DNA of 34,067 bases from a virus, in the IMG/VR virus record IMGVR_UViG_3300034068_001472, positions 1-34,067 of that record, one strand, 5' to 3'. Under the pieces are notes generated by a model that saw nothing but the letters and a program-made list of their open reading frames with translations, did not search any database and was not told the DNA's origin. The position numbers were made by a program, and so were the translations under genes. Positions 1 through 7,950 of the stretch are shown in pieces; position 1 is the stretch's first letter; the number at the start of each line of letters is the position of its first letter.

Positions 1-631
1 TCCAGCTACTCCCGATGTCGAAAGCTCTCCATTATCTGACAAAGCATATAACTTAATTTTAAAATATGAAGTGGGAGGAGGGTCTGCTTACTATAATAAA
101 GCTTTAAAAAATCCATGTTATCCCGGCGGGGCTTCAGGTGTGACTATCGGGATAGGTTATGATCTTGGCTATAATACAAAAGCTCAATTCACTAATGATT
201 GGAAATCTGTTATATCAGATAAAACATTCAGTCGTTTAGAAGCTTGCTTAGGAGCTAAGAGCGCACTTGCTAAACAACTAGTTCGTAATGTTAAAGACAT
301 TGAAATTGATTGGGAAAGTGCATCTGTTGTATTCAAAAAGGAAACTCTTCCTAGATTCATAAAAGAAACACTGAAGGCGTTCCCTAATGCTGACTCATTA
401 CACCCTGATGCATTCGGAGCGCTTGTATCAATTGTATTCAATAGAGGAGCGTCTGTATCTGGTAGTAGTAGAGTAGAGATGGCTAATATACGAGCGCTGA
501 TTCCAAGTAAGAACTATAAGAAAATTGCTCAAGAAATACGTGACATGAAGCGTTTGTGGGTTGGAAAAGGCTTAGATGGATTATTAAAAAGACGCGACGA
601 AGAAGCTAATCTTGTTGACTCTTGTGCTTGA
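1..631 (+). CDS. Endolysin, lysozyme/pesticin-type muramidase (5' partial)
   Basis: The reading frame is open to the left edge (first full codon at 2), so the GTG at 71 is not the start. The visible protein opens with a Pro/Ser-rich linker (PATPDVESSP) followed by KYEVGGGSAYY and GVTIGIGYDLG, the signature of GH24/pesticin-like muramidases: a catalytic Glu in YEVGGG and a downstream Thr/Asp region. The linker suggests a separate N-terminal domain, perhaps cell-wall binding, outside the window. It would cleave peptidoglycan glycan strands at the end of infection. It lies just upstream of two small genes and a holin, a normal lysis cassette. The fold assignment is fairly secure; the exact glycosidase family is inferred. 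Confidence 0.85.
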   Translation, partial: PATPDVESSPLSDKAYNLILKYEVGGGSAYYNKALKNPCYPGGASGVTIGIGYDLGYNTKAQFTNDWKSVISDKTFSRLEACLGAKSALAKQLVRNVKDIEIDWESASVVFKKETLPRFIKETLKAFPNADSLHPDAFGALVSIVFNRGASVSGSSRVEMANIRALIPSKNYKKIAQEIRDMKRLWVGKGLDGLLKRRDEEANLVDSCA

Positions 632-635
632 GCTG

Positions 636-642
636 TTAAATA
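636..642 (+). promoter_or_regulatory. Late-type TTAAATA element before the 651 gene
   Basis: TTAAATA lies 8 nt before the ATG at 651, overlapping the end of the endolysin gene. The same element precedes nine other starts in the window. Confidence 0.45.
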
Positions 643-650
643 TTCACGCT

Positions 651-848
651 ATGATTAAGAGAATCAATGACAACACTGTAAAGCTTTGCTGCAATGGCAA
701 AGGATGCCCAACCGTAACTGATCTTGGAAATGGACTGGTTGAAATCGTCGATGATGATGGAAACAAGATCACCGTTAAGAAAGAAGAAGCTGCTTTGATT
801 TCAGATGGTGTGAAGACCTTGAATGAAGAAATGTTAATCCTTGGATGA
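651..848 (+). CDS. Small hypothetical protein in lysis module
   Basis: A 65-aa protein starting MIKRINDN. An upstream in-frame start at 612 lies inside the endolysin gene and is less likely, because the late-type TTAAATA element sits just before the ATG at 651. The middle holds a CCNGKGCP motif and an acidic VDDDGNKITV strand, so it looks like a small beta-rich cytosolic protein. It overlaps the next gene by 4 nt (ATGA), suggesting coupled translation. I do not recognise a family. Confidence 0.65.
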   Translation: MIKRINDNTVKLCCNGKGCPTVTDLGNGLVEIVDDDGNKITVKKEEAALISDGVKTLNEEMLILG

Positions 849-1114
849 CGCTGGTATATGATACTATAGTAATGTTGGGGATATGCTTCATATTAAAATA
901 TGGAGCTATCCTTAATTTTATTAGAAATCCTCTGAAGCGTATAAAATTCTTTAATGAATTATTCTCATGTGCATTGTGTATGGGATTTTGGATAGGTCTG
1001 TCATACAGTGTTATAACACCCTATGATATAACCTTTTCATTCTACACGGCTGCGATTTGTTGGATAGCAGATTACGGTGTGCAAATTATTCAAAAACATT
1101 TATATCCTGATTGA
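845..1114 (+). CDS. Small membrane protein with CALC motif (DUF1360-like)
   Basis: An 89-aa protein with about three hydrophobic segments (residues ~5-20, ~40-58, ~66-80). The FFNELFSCALCMGFWIG region resembles small phage membrane proteins of the DUF1360 type, which carry a C-x-x-C-x-G-F-W signature. Its position between endolysin and holin suggests a role in lysis or membrane modification; this is inferred from context. The start is fixed by the ATGA overlap with the 651 gene. Confidence 0.6.
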   Translation: MTLVYDTIVMLGICFILKYGAILNFIRNPLKRIKFFNELFSCALCMGFWIGLSYSVITPYDITFSFYTAAICWIADYGVQIIQKHLYPD

Positions 1115-1167
1115 TTTTTGGATAAATTTTTTTAAATAGTGTTTTCTTTTTTTATAGTATTCTAACA

Positions 1168-1174
1168 TTAAATA
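1168..1174 (+). promoter_or_regulatory. Late-type TTAAATA element before holin
   Basis: TTAAATA lies 8 nt upstream of the holin ATG in a short AT-rich gap (1115-1182). No Shine-Dalgarno-like sequence is visible. Confidence 0.5.
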
Positions 1175-1182
1175 ATACTATA

Positions 1183-1500
1183 ATGGAACCGGATAAAAAC
1201 TTAATCAAAGACTTCTTAGAGGGGGGTTGGATCATCATGATGATCGGGGGGTCTGCGATGTTAGCGAGACTTCTGGCATCCAATACTGCAATAACGATTC
1301 TTGAGCATTTTAAGAAGATAATAAGCGCAGCCATCGCATCAGGAATAGCGTGGTTTATTTTGAAAGATGTACAAGGCTGGGAGCTTTATAAAGCGATTGC
1401 CTACGGTATTGTGGGCGTAATCTCCCCGGAGATCATAGACGGTATCATAAAGCTTGGTAAGAAGTTTGCCAAGAATCCAGAGAAGATGCTTAAAAAATAA
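1183..1500 (+). CDS. Holin, LydA/holin superfamily III-like
   Basis: A 105-aa protein with a charged N-terminus, hydrophobic segments at residues ~14-30, ~45-60 and ~70-85, and a Lys-rich tail (KKFAKNPEKMLKK). The GVISPEIIDGI motif near the last membrane segment is typical of LydA-type phage holins. It would form inner-membrane lesions that release the endolysin. Its place directly downstream of the endolysin supports this. The antisense ORF across this gene is a shadow. Confidence 0.75.
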   Translation: MEPDKNLIKDFLEGGWIIMMIGGSAMLARLLASNTAITILEHFKKIISAAIASGIAWFILKDVQGWELYKAIAYGIVGVISPEIIDGIIKLGKKFAKNPEKMLKK

Positions 1501-1502
1501 TA

Positions 1503-2360
1503 TCAGTCTTCTCCATAGTAATCAACAGCATCCTGCACAGTCTCTAGTATTGCGCTTTCTTCGGATGGTTCTAATCTTGAATATATTACATCAGGGGAAT
1601 CGTGTCGTTTGATTCTAAACATACCTACAATTTTGGGATTTCCTGAAAACCCTATTGTCTTTTTAATTCTACCACTATCTAATTCCAATCCAGATGGTGT
1701 ATTTTTAGATTTAGATTTAAATCTTAGATTACTGATAGAATCGAAAAATTCTCTGAACCAAGATTCGGTATCATTTTTTCCGTAATGTTCTAGAAAACGA
1801 CGCACCATTTCAGGATCTGCATTTTTATTTTTGTCTATACCTCTGAATAATACGATGGGTGCGTTTTTTATTAACCGAATTTGGAATTGTTTTCTTTGGT
1901 AATCATTGAGTGTGAATCTTTTCTTTATATTCTTTAAAAATTCAACCAGTACAAGCCCAAGAGCTTTTGAATTTTGGAAATCACTATCGACAAAATCTGC
2001 AAACTCCGACACGATTTTATCAGGGTCAAAAGAAGGGATCGCGTCTACAAGACTATCTTCATCCATGAAGATTTGATTGTATCCTCTGGACTCCACAACA
2101 ACAAGACCGAAGTTGTTCAACTTGATGATATCCCAGTCAATAACAGTCATTGCGAGTTCTCTTAAATCTCTTCCAACATATATCCCATCGTACGATCTTT
2201 TGGATTGTGCTATATCTGAAGAAACATCTTCAAAATTTGATAATTTATTAGGAATCAATCCTTGTGATAATATACTTTTTAGATTGTTTCCATCTGTTAT
2301 ATGGTAAACTAATTCTCTAGGCTTCGCAGCCTCTTCAAAATACTGTAAGAATGTTATCAC
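1503..2360 (-). CDS. ADP-ribosyltransferase-fold-like protein, possible capsid-packaged effector
   Basis: A 285-aa protein starting with GTG at 2360, 6 nt after a late-type TTAAATA. The N-terminus MITFLQYFEE fits the capsid-targeting pattern shared by its neighbours, but its cleavage site (FEE) is the weakest match. After residue ~17 comes ELVYHITDGNNLKSILSQGL, then YDGIYVG: the LYHxT...IL..GL arrangement of KptA/ADP-ribosyltransferase-fold proteins. The C-terminal part has IGFSGNPKIVGMF, DVIYSRLEPSEESA and an acidic tail. T4 packages an ADP-ribosyltransferase (Alt) with its DNA, so a similar role is plausible. The fold is inferred from short motifs. Confidence 0.55.
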   Translation of the reverse strand: MITFLQYFEEAAKPRELVYHITDGNNLKSILSQGLIPNKLSNFEDVSSDIAQSKRSYDGIYVGRDLRELAMTVIDWDIIKLNNFGLVVVESRGYNQIFMDEDSLVDAIPSFDPDKIVSEFADFVDSDFQNSKALGLVLVEFLKNIKKRFTLNDYQRKQFQIRLIKNAPIVLFRGIDKNKNADPEMVRRFLEHYGKNDTESWFREFFDSISNLRFKSKSKNTPSGLELDSGRIKKTIGFSGNPKIVGMFRIKRHDSPDVIYSRLEPSEESAILETVQDAVDYYGED

Positions 2361-2366
2361 TTTATA

Positions 2367-2373
2367 TATTTAA
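2367..2373 (-). promoter_or_regulatory. Late-type TTAAATA element (minus strand)
   Basis: The minus strand reads TTAAATA, then 6 nt, then the GTG start at 2360. Confidence 0.5.
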
Positions 2374-2393
2374 TTTTCTATATCACCAAGGTG

Positions 2394-3665
2394 TTATTTA
2401 TACATGAGTTGTATGATTTTCTGTCTGTGATATCTCGGCAGCTTTAGAAAGTCTTCCACGCCAGTGGCCCATAGTTCATCATCATTGCTCATACCGTAGC
2501 TATCAGACCATTTCACAAGATCTTTTGCCACATCTCTAATATATTGCTTGCTCTTACCAGAGAAGTTTTTGTAACTGTCAGCTTCGTCTCTCTTTGTCAT
2601 TTTTAACACATGATGAATCAGATTCAATAATAACGCAACGACATCGGGGGATACAAATACATCAAACACCAAATCGTATCTCTTTCGGTATGACTCTATT
2701 TTTTGGCCATTAGCCTGATACCTATCTCTATCCCCCATATACGCAACATCATACAAACTCATTTCAGGATGTTCCTCGATATCCCATTTGATATCGCTAT
2801 TATCATAACTGATTTTTTTATCGACATGTGGTAACAGAAGAGGAGCATAATGAACAGCTACTTTGTTAATGAATTTCTTGTATTTATACATTTCATTTTT
2901 CAAAGATGAATCTATGATGACGCTTCCCTCAGTGATGATCTCTTCCAATGTTTTCACCAAATAAGATTCTCTTTCAGCGTATCGCTTTTCTGAACTCTCT
3001 CTCCAATATCCATCTGGGTCAAAATCGGGATCTGGGTAACTCATGGTGTATAGGGAATGATACACATTAGAAATATATCGCCAGATGTTATCTACAATGT
3101 ATGTGAATGCATCGTCTTCTAATTTGTCACTATACTCATCTCGATCTATAAAAGGATAATCCGCATTTAAATAATCATATGCATCTGGAGGGGTTGTGTA
3201 AGACTCAATCGAATAATCCCGTATCAAATCGTAATACTCTTTAACTGCTTTTTTAAATGCTTTGGAGTTATTAAACATCCAAAGGTGCGCCCATTCGTGA
3301 ACAATGAGTTTGATTAGATAATCAGCGTTTTTGATCATGTTAGCACCGATTGCCATATATTTTCCTGTGGGTTGCGCATATCCCCCAACACCACCCCCCG
3401 TGTTTTGATTTACACGTTGAGATAAATCGCGTATCACTATATTGGAATGCATGGAAGAAAACCCCATCTTGGCTATGCTATTCCTAGCTTCTTTGCACGC
3501 TTCCTGCAAACTGTTTTTATATGAGTCTATCTGATCCGCGTTTGTTTGCGCTAGTTGTTTGTCTATGAAAATAGAAAACATGGGAACATCCATTAAATGA
3601 ATGTGGTCTTTCCTATCTCTGAACCTAGATTCGTTGAGACGGTAAAATTGTTTAAATGACAGCAT
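2394..3665 (-). CDS. HExxH zinc metalloprotease-like protein with capsid-targeting-like N-terminus
   Basis: A longer frame begins at 3698, but the internal ATG at 3665 is preferred: TTAAATA precedes it by 5 nt, and starting there gives MLSFKQFYRLNE, matching the N-terminal motif of the neighbouring late genes, with an L-N-E site like those cut by the T4 prohead protease. The protein is 423 aa. LIKLIVHEWAHLWMFNN (about residues 125-140) contains HEWAH, a zinc-binding HExxH. The remainder is rich in Tyr/Asp and fits no family I know. A protease delivered with the genome could process host proteins; that role is inferred. Confidence 0.65.
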   Translation of the reverse strand: MLSFKQFYRLNESRFRDRKDHIHLMDVPMFSIFIDKQLAQTNADQIDSYKNSLQEACKEARNSIAKMGFSSMHSNIVIRDLSQRVNQNTGGGVGGYAQPTGKYMAIGANMIKNADYLIKLIVHEWAHLWMFNNSKAFKKAVKEYYDLIRDYSIESYTTPPDAYDYLNADYPFIDRDEYSDKLEDDAFTYIVDNIWRYISNVYHSLYTMSYPDPDFDPDGYWRESSEKRYAERESYLVKTLEEIITEGSVIIDSSLKNEMYKYKKFINKVAVHYAPLLLPHVDKKISYDNSDIKWDIEEHPEMSLYDVAYMGDRDRYQANGQKIESYRKRYDLVFDVFVSPDVVALLLNLIHHVLKMTKRDEADSYKNFSGKSKQYIRDVAKDLVKWSDSYGMSNDDELWATGVEDFLKLPRYHRQKIIQLMYK

Positions 3666-3670
3666 ATTTG

Positions 3671-3677
3671 TATTTAA
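3671..3677 (-). promoter_or_regulatory. Late-type TTAAATA element supporting the 3665 start
   Basis: The element lies between the first possible ATG (3698) and the second (3665), 5 nt before the latter. A transcript starting here could not encode the longer form. Confidence 0.5.
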
Positions 3678-3691
3678 TTTATAAGGTCCAC

Positions 3692-4216
3692 TCACCATTT
3701 TCTGCTCAATATAAATTGGCTTTCCCCTTCACCCATATCCTTGAACAGATCATCTAACTCGAAGTTTTGAATCATCGGAACCAATCTCTTTTTATAAAGC
3801 TTTGTTCTATTCGCTCCCTTGGATGTGAATGTCAGTAATCGGATTTCGTTGTTATCATCAAACTCTATGAATTGATTTATGATTTCAATCACGGTGGCCA
3901 ACACTCTAAACGCATCACCTCCCTTTGTCAATTCAATATCCAGCTTTGTCTCGCCTCTGATATCCTGTCCAGATTCAACACCAAAGGCTATTTCCCAAAC
4001 ACTGTCGTCGTATCTGCTTTGCCTAGCATACCACAGATACGGCACTCCTGCATCCGTTTTGAATCGTATAATTTGCACAGGAGTCAACACCTCATCCATG
4101 TAGGTTTCTCCTGTATCATCGTCTTCCTTCTCAATGGCTTCGGTGGTAAAGGTGTTTTTATATCTATAGGGATTGTCAAAACTCTCCGATAAAAAATAAG
4201 TTTTAAAAGGTAACAT
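3692..4216 (-). CDS. Hypothetical late protein with capsid-targeting-like N-terminus
   Basis: A 174-aa protein starting MLPFKTYFLSE, with F4, Y7 and an L-S-E site at 9-11, the pattern shared by the flanking late genes. The body has alternating strands (VQIIRFKTDAGVPYLWYARQ, VWEIAFGVESG) and a helix with EIINQFIEF, like phage proteins of unknown function with a beta-sandwich core. It is transcribed from the divergent 4217-4256 promoter region together with the downstream protease gene. Its stop lies inside the longer version of that gene but just upstream of the preferred 3665 start. Confidence 0.65.
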   Translation of the reverse strand: MLPFKTYFLSESFDNPYRYKNTFTTEAIEKEDDDTGETYMDEVLTPVQIIRFKTDAGVPYLWYARQSRYDDSVWEIAFGVESGQDIRGETKLDIELTKGGDAFRVLATVIEIINQFIEFDDNNEIRLLTFTSKGANRTKLYKKRLVPMIQNFELDDLFKDMGEGESQFILSRKW

Positions 4217-4256
4217 GTATCCTTTATTTAGAGTATTTTAAATTAAATACCTCCAT
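4217..4256. promoter_or_regulatory. Divergent pair of late-type promoters
   Basis: A 40-nt gap holds CTAAATA reading left (4225-4231, 8 nt before the ATG at 4216) and TTAAATA reading right (4243-4249, 7 nt before the ATG at 4257). Both genes carry the capsid-targeting-like N-terminus. Confidence 0.55.
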
Positions 4257-6311
4257 ATGGTGACTTTCAAAACTTTTTTTAATCTGATACTAGAGGATCT
4301 GAAATCTTCTATAAATCAAGCTAATAAAATTTTAACAAGCAATGAATTTTCTCCAGAAGAAGCGTCTCAAGCTGTTGATAAAATCAAAGGCATAATGGAT
4401 GAGGTTGGAAGAGGGGTGTCAAACCAACAGAAGCGTTTCAACACAGACTCGAATATTCCTATATTGTCTTACATATTACTAGCACTTAAAGATGCGGGGG
4501 GAGATCCTTATGCGAAACTAAAAAGAGAATATCAAACTTATCTGGCTTCAGAAGAAGCCACTAATAAAAAAATACTCACAATCGCGTTTGATAAATTAAG
4601 AAACGAAATACAAGGAAAAAAACTGTTTAAACCATCTCCTGAAAAAACACAAATCATTGTTTCGTGGGGAACTAATTTAATAGAAGAAATTCACAAGTAC
4701 ATCAAGGCAGATAAAACAGAGTCTCCTGTTGTCAGAAGCAACGAAGATGTTGTCTATGAAAACAATGACATCGTTGTATATAGAGCGGATTCCAAAAATA
4801 AATGTATTGCTTATGGCGCTGGTTCAAACTTGTGCATATCTGTAAAAGGAGGAGGAAATTACTACTGGGCTTATCGCATGGGAGAAATGCGCCAACGCCA
4901 AGGACTGGATGATTATGGTATGACAACTTATTTTGTGTTTTGGAAAGACACAAATGAAAGAATCCTAATTGATGCACTCGGAGACGAAGATGGACCTGCC
5001 AACAAGTATTCTTGGAACAACATCGAAAAAGACGGAACATATGACAATGTCGATGCAGACATAACTCCAGAAGAACTGATCAAAATGCACCCAGAGCTGC
5101 AAGAACCATTTTCCAACAACGTATTCCAATTCGTGCCTTATGGAGAGGATGAGAAGCGATTCAAATATATTCAAGATAATATATCCGATATCAGTAACAG
5201 TGAATTGAAAACCTTGAAAGACTATGAAATGTTTTTAGAAGGTGCAGATCCAGATGATTATGTCAATAATATATTCATTAGGTTTAGAACTTGGAGTCAT
5301 TTAATCGAAAGTAATAAGTTGAGCGAAGAAGAAGCCAGAACTCTTGTGAAGAAATATGCTGGGTTGAATTTTAATCTAGATATAGAAACCCAACAAGAGC
5401 TTCTTTCTCCATCCGATAGAAATTGGTATTTGAATACTGTTATACCAAAAAGAAAAGATGCGGAAGATATTTTAGGTTATATGCGCAGCGTGAGTTGGGA
5501 GAACATACCCGATAAGTTATATGAAATATTATCGGTTATGGACGGCGGGGATGAAATCTATACCATATTAGGAGATGTTTTAAATACCGACGATTATTAT
5601 CTGAACAATAACTTTTCTCCAAACGACGCATATAATATAATAATTGGAAATATTGATGGCGAGCTATTTGTTAAACTGCAAAAATTTATTGAAAAATTAA
5701 ACAACCCCGACGCTTTATTACAAAGTGTGATAGTTCATTATAAAAAATCTAATAAAAAAATTCCAAAGCAATTTTATAAATTAATAGTTCAATATCCAAA
5801 GGCTTCTTATAACGCGGCATTGTATTGGAAGCTGATTAGAAATAATAACATACCAAACATTCTTATAAAAAGCGCTATAAAAGATCCAGTATATGCTTTG
5901 AAAGTTGCAGAAACATTATTTGAGTTCGACAACAGGGGATACAAAAATATACCAGATTACATAAAGCGTGCAGTGTTTAAAGATCCCAAAACAAAATATC
6001 AATTTATAGACCGTGGTGTGGATGGTTCAGGATTTGAGAATTATCCAAGTTCTGAAATTGCGGATCTTTTTTCAAAACTAGATAATGGATATAGGTACGC
6101 GCAAGGCAATGATGGATTCGGGGTATTCAATAGAAAAAATAATAGCGGAGATCAAAGGGTGCGACGAGCGATATATAAAAACATAATGAACAATTCTAAA
6201 AAAGCGTATGATCATTTTTTTAATTATCGAAGTGAATTAAACAAAAACGGTGCGTTTTATAAAATGGTAAAAAGAGCCGCTGATAAATTTATAGCTGAAC
6301 GCGGCTGGTGA
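4257..6311 (+). CDS. 684-aa late protein, possible packaged internal protein
   Basis: Starts MVTFKTFFNLILE, with F4, F7 and an I-L-E site at 11-13, like its neighbours. Residues ~165-285 form a compact domain with CIAYGAGSNLCIS, GGGNYYWAYRMG, TTYFVFWKD and ERILIDALGDEDG, resembling a domain seen in phage and bacterial proteins that contains a WCxS/YCT-type signature. The C-terminal half has helical repeats with recurring LI...P..A.KVAE-like units (residues ~430-680). I do not know its activity. Large size, a late promoter and the N-terminal motif suggest a head-internal or injected protein. Confidence 0.65.
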   Translation: MVTFKTFFNLILEDLKSSINQANKILTSNEFSPEEASQAVDKIKGIMDEVGRGVSNQQKRFNTDSNIPILSYILLALKDAGGDPYAKLKREYQTYLASEEATNKKILTIAFDKLRNEIQGKKLFKPSPEKTQIIVSWGTNLIEEIHKYIKADKTESPVVRSNEDVVYENNDIVVYRADSKNKCIAYGAGSNLCISVKGGGNYYWAYRMGEMRQRQGLDDYGMTTYFVFWKDTNERILIDALGDEDGPANKYSWNNIEKDGTYDNVDADITPEELIKMHPELQEPFSNNVFQFVPYGEDEKRFKYIQDNISDISNSELKTLKDYEMFLEGADPDDYVNNIFIRFRTWSHLIESNKLSEEEARTLVKKYAGLNFNLDIETQQELLSPSDRNWYLNTVIPKRKDAEDILGYMRSVSWENIPDKLYEILSVMDGGDEIYTILGDVLNTDDYYLNNNFSPNDAYNIIIGNIDGELFVKLQKFIEKLNNPDALLQSVIVHYKKSNKKIPKQFYKLIVQYPKASYNAALYWKLIRNNNIPNILIKSAIKDPVYALKVAETLFEFDNRGYKNIPDYIKRAVFKDPKTKYQFIDRGVDGSGFENYPSSEIADLFSKLDNGYRYAQGNDGFGVFNRKNNSGDQRVRRAIYKNIMNNSKKAYDHFFNYRSELNKNGAFYKMVKRAADKFIAERGW

Positions 6312-6332
6312 TATCAAGGAATACTAAACATA

Positions 6333-6339
6333 TTAAATA
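6333..6339 (+). promoter_or_regulatory. Late-type TTAAATA element
   Basis: TTAAATA is followed by 6 nt and the ATG at 6346. Confidence 0.5.
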
Positions 6340-6345
6340 AAGACA

Positions 6346-7176
6346 ATGCGATCCTTTTCAGAATTTTATAAAATACAAGAAGCCAGAGTCATAAATGCCA
6401 ATGACCAAAAGGTTCCATTAAAAGACAATGAAACTATCAGAGTGTATCATGCGTTTAATAATCCACAGGATCTTTACGATATCTTGGAATACGGAACATC
6501 TGGAAAGCTAAGAGCAAAAAGAATATATTCATACGAAGCCAACAACAACCCGAAGGGATTCTTCGTGTCCATAGATTTCAAAACAGTGAAAGGCTTCGGG
6601 CAATACATCATGGAGTTACACACACGGGTTTCGGATTTAGAAGCGCCAGTGTGGCCCTCTGGATCTTATACAGTGCAGGGAGAATATTCGAAGTATTGGG
6701 ATGAAGAAAACCCAAGAGAAAAGGGTACAGAAGCAGCGCGGGAAAAAGCGAAACAATCAAAAGAAGATTATATACGAAACAGTGACAGACCTGAACTGGC
6801 AGACAGCTTGTACGATAGCTATGAAAAACAGGCATTGTTTGTGGGGGAGTTAGATGCAAATTCCATCAGAGCAATTTGGGTGAACAAAGACATGAAAAAG
6901 GATGGTAGGTATTCCACTTACGATAGAATGTCAGTAAAGGAATTTTTAAAAACACATCCATCCAAACCATCATCCGAACACCGATTTAAAATATTCACAC
7001 CAAGGGAAGAGTTTGATGTGGATGTAATGTTGAAGCGATTCAACCAGAGATTCGATAGAATGTCAACAGATGATATCTTGAGTGGATTAAAATATGTGGA
7101 TGATCAAGGATTAGCGGTGCATTTTTGGCCAAAGCAAATGGCAGCGGTGAAAAAGTTTATAAAAACTATAAAGTGA
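6346..7176 (+). CDS. ADP-ribosyltransferase-fold-like protein, possible capsid-packaged effector
   Basis: A 276-aa protein starting MRSFSEFYKIQE, with F4, F7 and an I-Q-E site at 10-12, a close analogue of the T4 internal-protein leader MKTYQEFIAE. After it come IRVYHAFNNPQDLYDILEYG, AKRIYSYEANNNPKGFFVS and FGQYIMELHT: a V-Y-H strand, an Ile-Leu..G helix end and a G-F-F-V-S strand, an arrangement typical of ART-fold proteins. The middle has DLEAPVWPSGSYTVQGEY and a charged helix. Whether it transfers ADP-ribose is unproven. The distinctive middle also recurs, as I recall, in unannotated phage proteins. Confidence 0.6.
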   Translation: MRSFSEFYKIQEARVINANDQKVPLKDNETIRVYHAFNNPQDLYDILEYGTSGKLRAKRIYSYEANNNPKGFFVSIDFKTVKGFGQYIMELHTRVSDLEAPVWPSGSYTVQGEYSKYWDEENPREKGTEAAREKAKQSKEDYIRNSDRPELADSLYDSYEKQALFVGELDANSIRAIWVNKDMKKDGRYSTYDRMSVKEFLKTHPSKPSSEHRFKIFTPREEFDVDVMLKRFNQRFDRMSTDDILSGLKYVDDQGLAVHFWPKQMAAVKKFIKTIK

Positions 7177-7569
7177 TCCAAATTCTCTTTAGGTAAAACC
7201 GTAAAAATATTAAAAAAATATTTTTTGATAAGGGGGCATTAGGGGGAAACAACAAAAAATACTAAAAATATTTTTAATGCGGGCATTAGGAAAAAAGGTT
7301 GAAAAATACTAAAAATATTTTTCCATGGCCCCCCCGACATATGTCGAAGTTATGTCATACATAACCAAATGATAACATGAAGTTATGGCATATCTCATCA
7401 CATATGTCAAAGATATGCCATCATCTATGACATGTCTACAGCACAACTCACCCATCCTGCACAGACATGTCATCACATATGTCATCAGTCATGGCATGCC
7501 ATATCTGAACGCAACTCACCCTACCCCGCACAGACATGCACAGGATAGGGTGAGATAGATCAGGAGATA
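7177..7569. other. Non-coding switch region between late and early modules, dense palindromes
   Basis: No credible gene is seen. The left part (7195-7325) has A/T-rich repeats of ACTAAAAATATTTTT type and two GGGCATTAGG-like copies, perhaps terminators for the 6346 gene. The right part is packed with palindromes: CGACATATGTCG (7335-7346), an 11-bp inverted repeat ATGGCATATCT/AGATATGCCAT (7385-7395 and 7411-7421), GACATGTC (7429-7436), and further CACATATGTC and GGCATGCC copies. Two copies of an imperfect ~30-bp direct repeat ending CAGACATG occur near 7441-7469 and 7507-7538. It may be an operator region or replication origin. Confidence 0.5.
7385..7421. repeat. 11-bp perfect inverted repeat
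   Basis: ATGGCATATCT and AGATATGCCAT are exact reverse complements separated by 15 nt that themselves contain CACATATGTC. This could be an operator for a dimeric protein or a hairpin. Confidence 0.6.
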
Positions 7570-7788
7570 TCAGTCCGCTGGGAATAGCACAATGGCAAAC
7601 CTATCCCGAAGATAGATACCGCTACGGCTTCCCACCATAACTTTAAGATACCGACTCATGACGGATACGCCCGTGACCCGATAGACTTGTCCTAAGATAA
7701 GGCGCGGGTTATTACCACTATCTGTGCAGATAACTGGATCACCGATAGCGAGGCTGAAGCGATTTTTGCGGATAGCTTGTGCGGACAT
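7570..7788 (-). CDS. Small hypothetical protein
   Basis: A 72-aa basic protein, MSAQAIRKNRF at the N-terminus, with repeated beta-strand-like segments (GDPVICTDSG, LGQVYRVTGVSV, YLKVMVGSRSGIYL), consistent with a small SH3-like barrel. It follows the 31-aa membrane peptide gene by 6 nt. I do not recognise a family. Confidence 0.6.
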   Translation of the reverse strand: MSAQAIRKNRFSLAIGDPVICTDSGNNPRLILGQVYRVTGVSVMSRYLKVMVGSRSGIYLRDRFAIVLFPAD

Positions 7789-7794
7789 GATGAC

Positions 7795-7890
7795 TTAAAA
7801 GTTAATGGTGAAGTTAATGAACGGGACGCCGTGGTTATCTACATAGATAGCAACGAGGATAACAAGGATGAAGGCGATAACAATTTTCAT
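7795..7890 (-). CDS. 31-aa single-pass membrane peptide
   Basis: Starts MKIVIAFILVILVAIYVDNH: one hydrophobic helix (residues 2-17) and a short polar tail ending TINF. It lies between a hairpin terminator and the 7570 gene, with which it is probably co-transcribed. Many phage accessory regions encode such peptides; the role is unknown. Confidence 0.5.
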   Translation of the reverse strand: MKIVIAFILVILVAIYVDNHGVPFINFTINF

Positions 7891-7906
7891 GATATCAGAA
7901 AAGATA

Positions 7907-7939
7907 GGGCGGGAAGATAGAAATAATATCTCCCCGCCC
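7907..7939 (-). terminator. Hairpin downstream of the RHH-like gene
   Basis: GGGCGGGAAGATA pairs with TATCTCCCCGCCC with one mismatch. On the minus strand it is followed by TATCTTTTC, a modest U-rich stretch. Confidence 0.5.
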
Positions 7940-7950
7940 CTGCTGGTCAT

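Noticed and set aside
71-73. GTG start for the endolysin
   Set aside because: The frame is open upstream and the GTG is the Val of the conserved EVGGG active-site segment.
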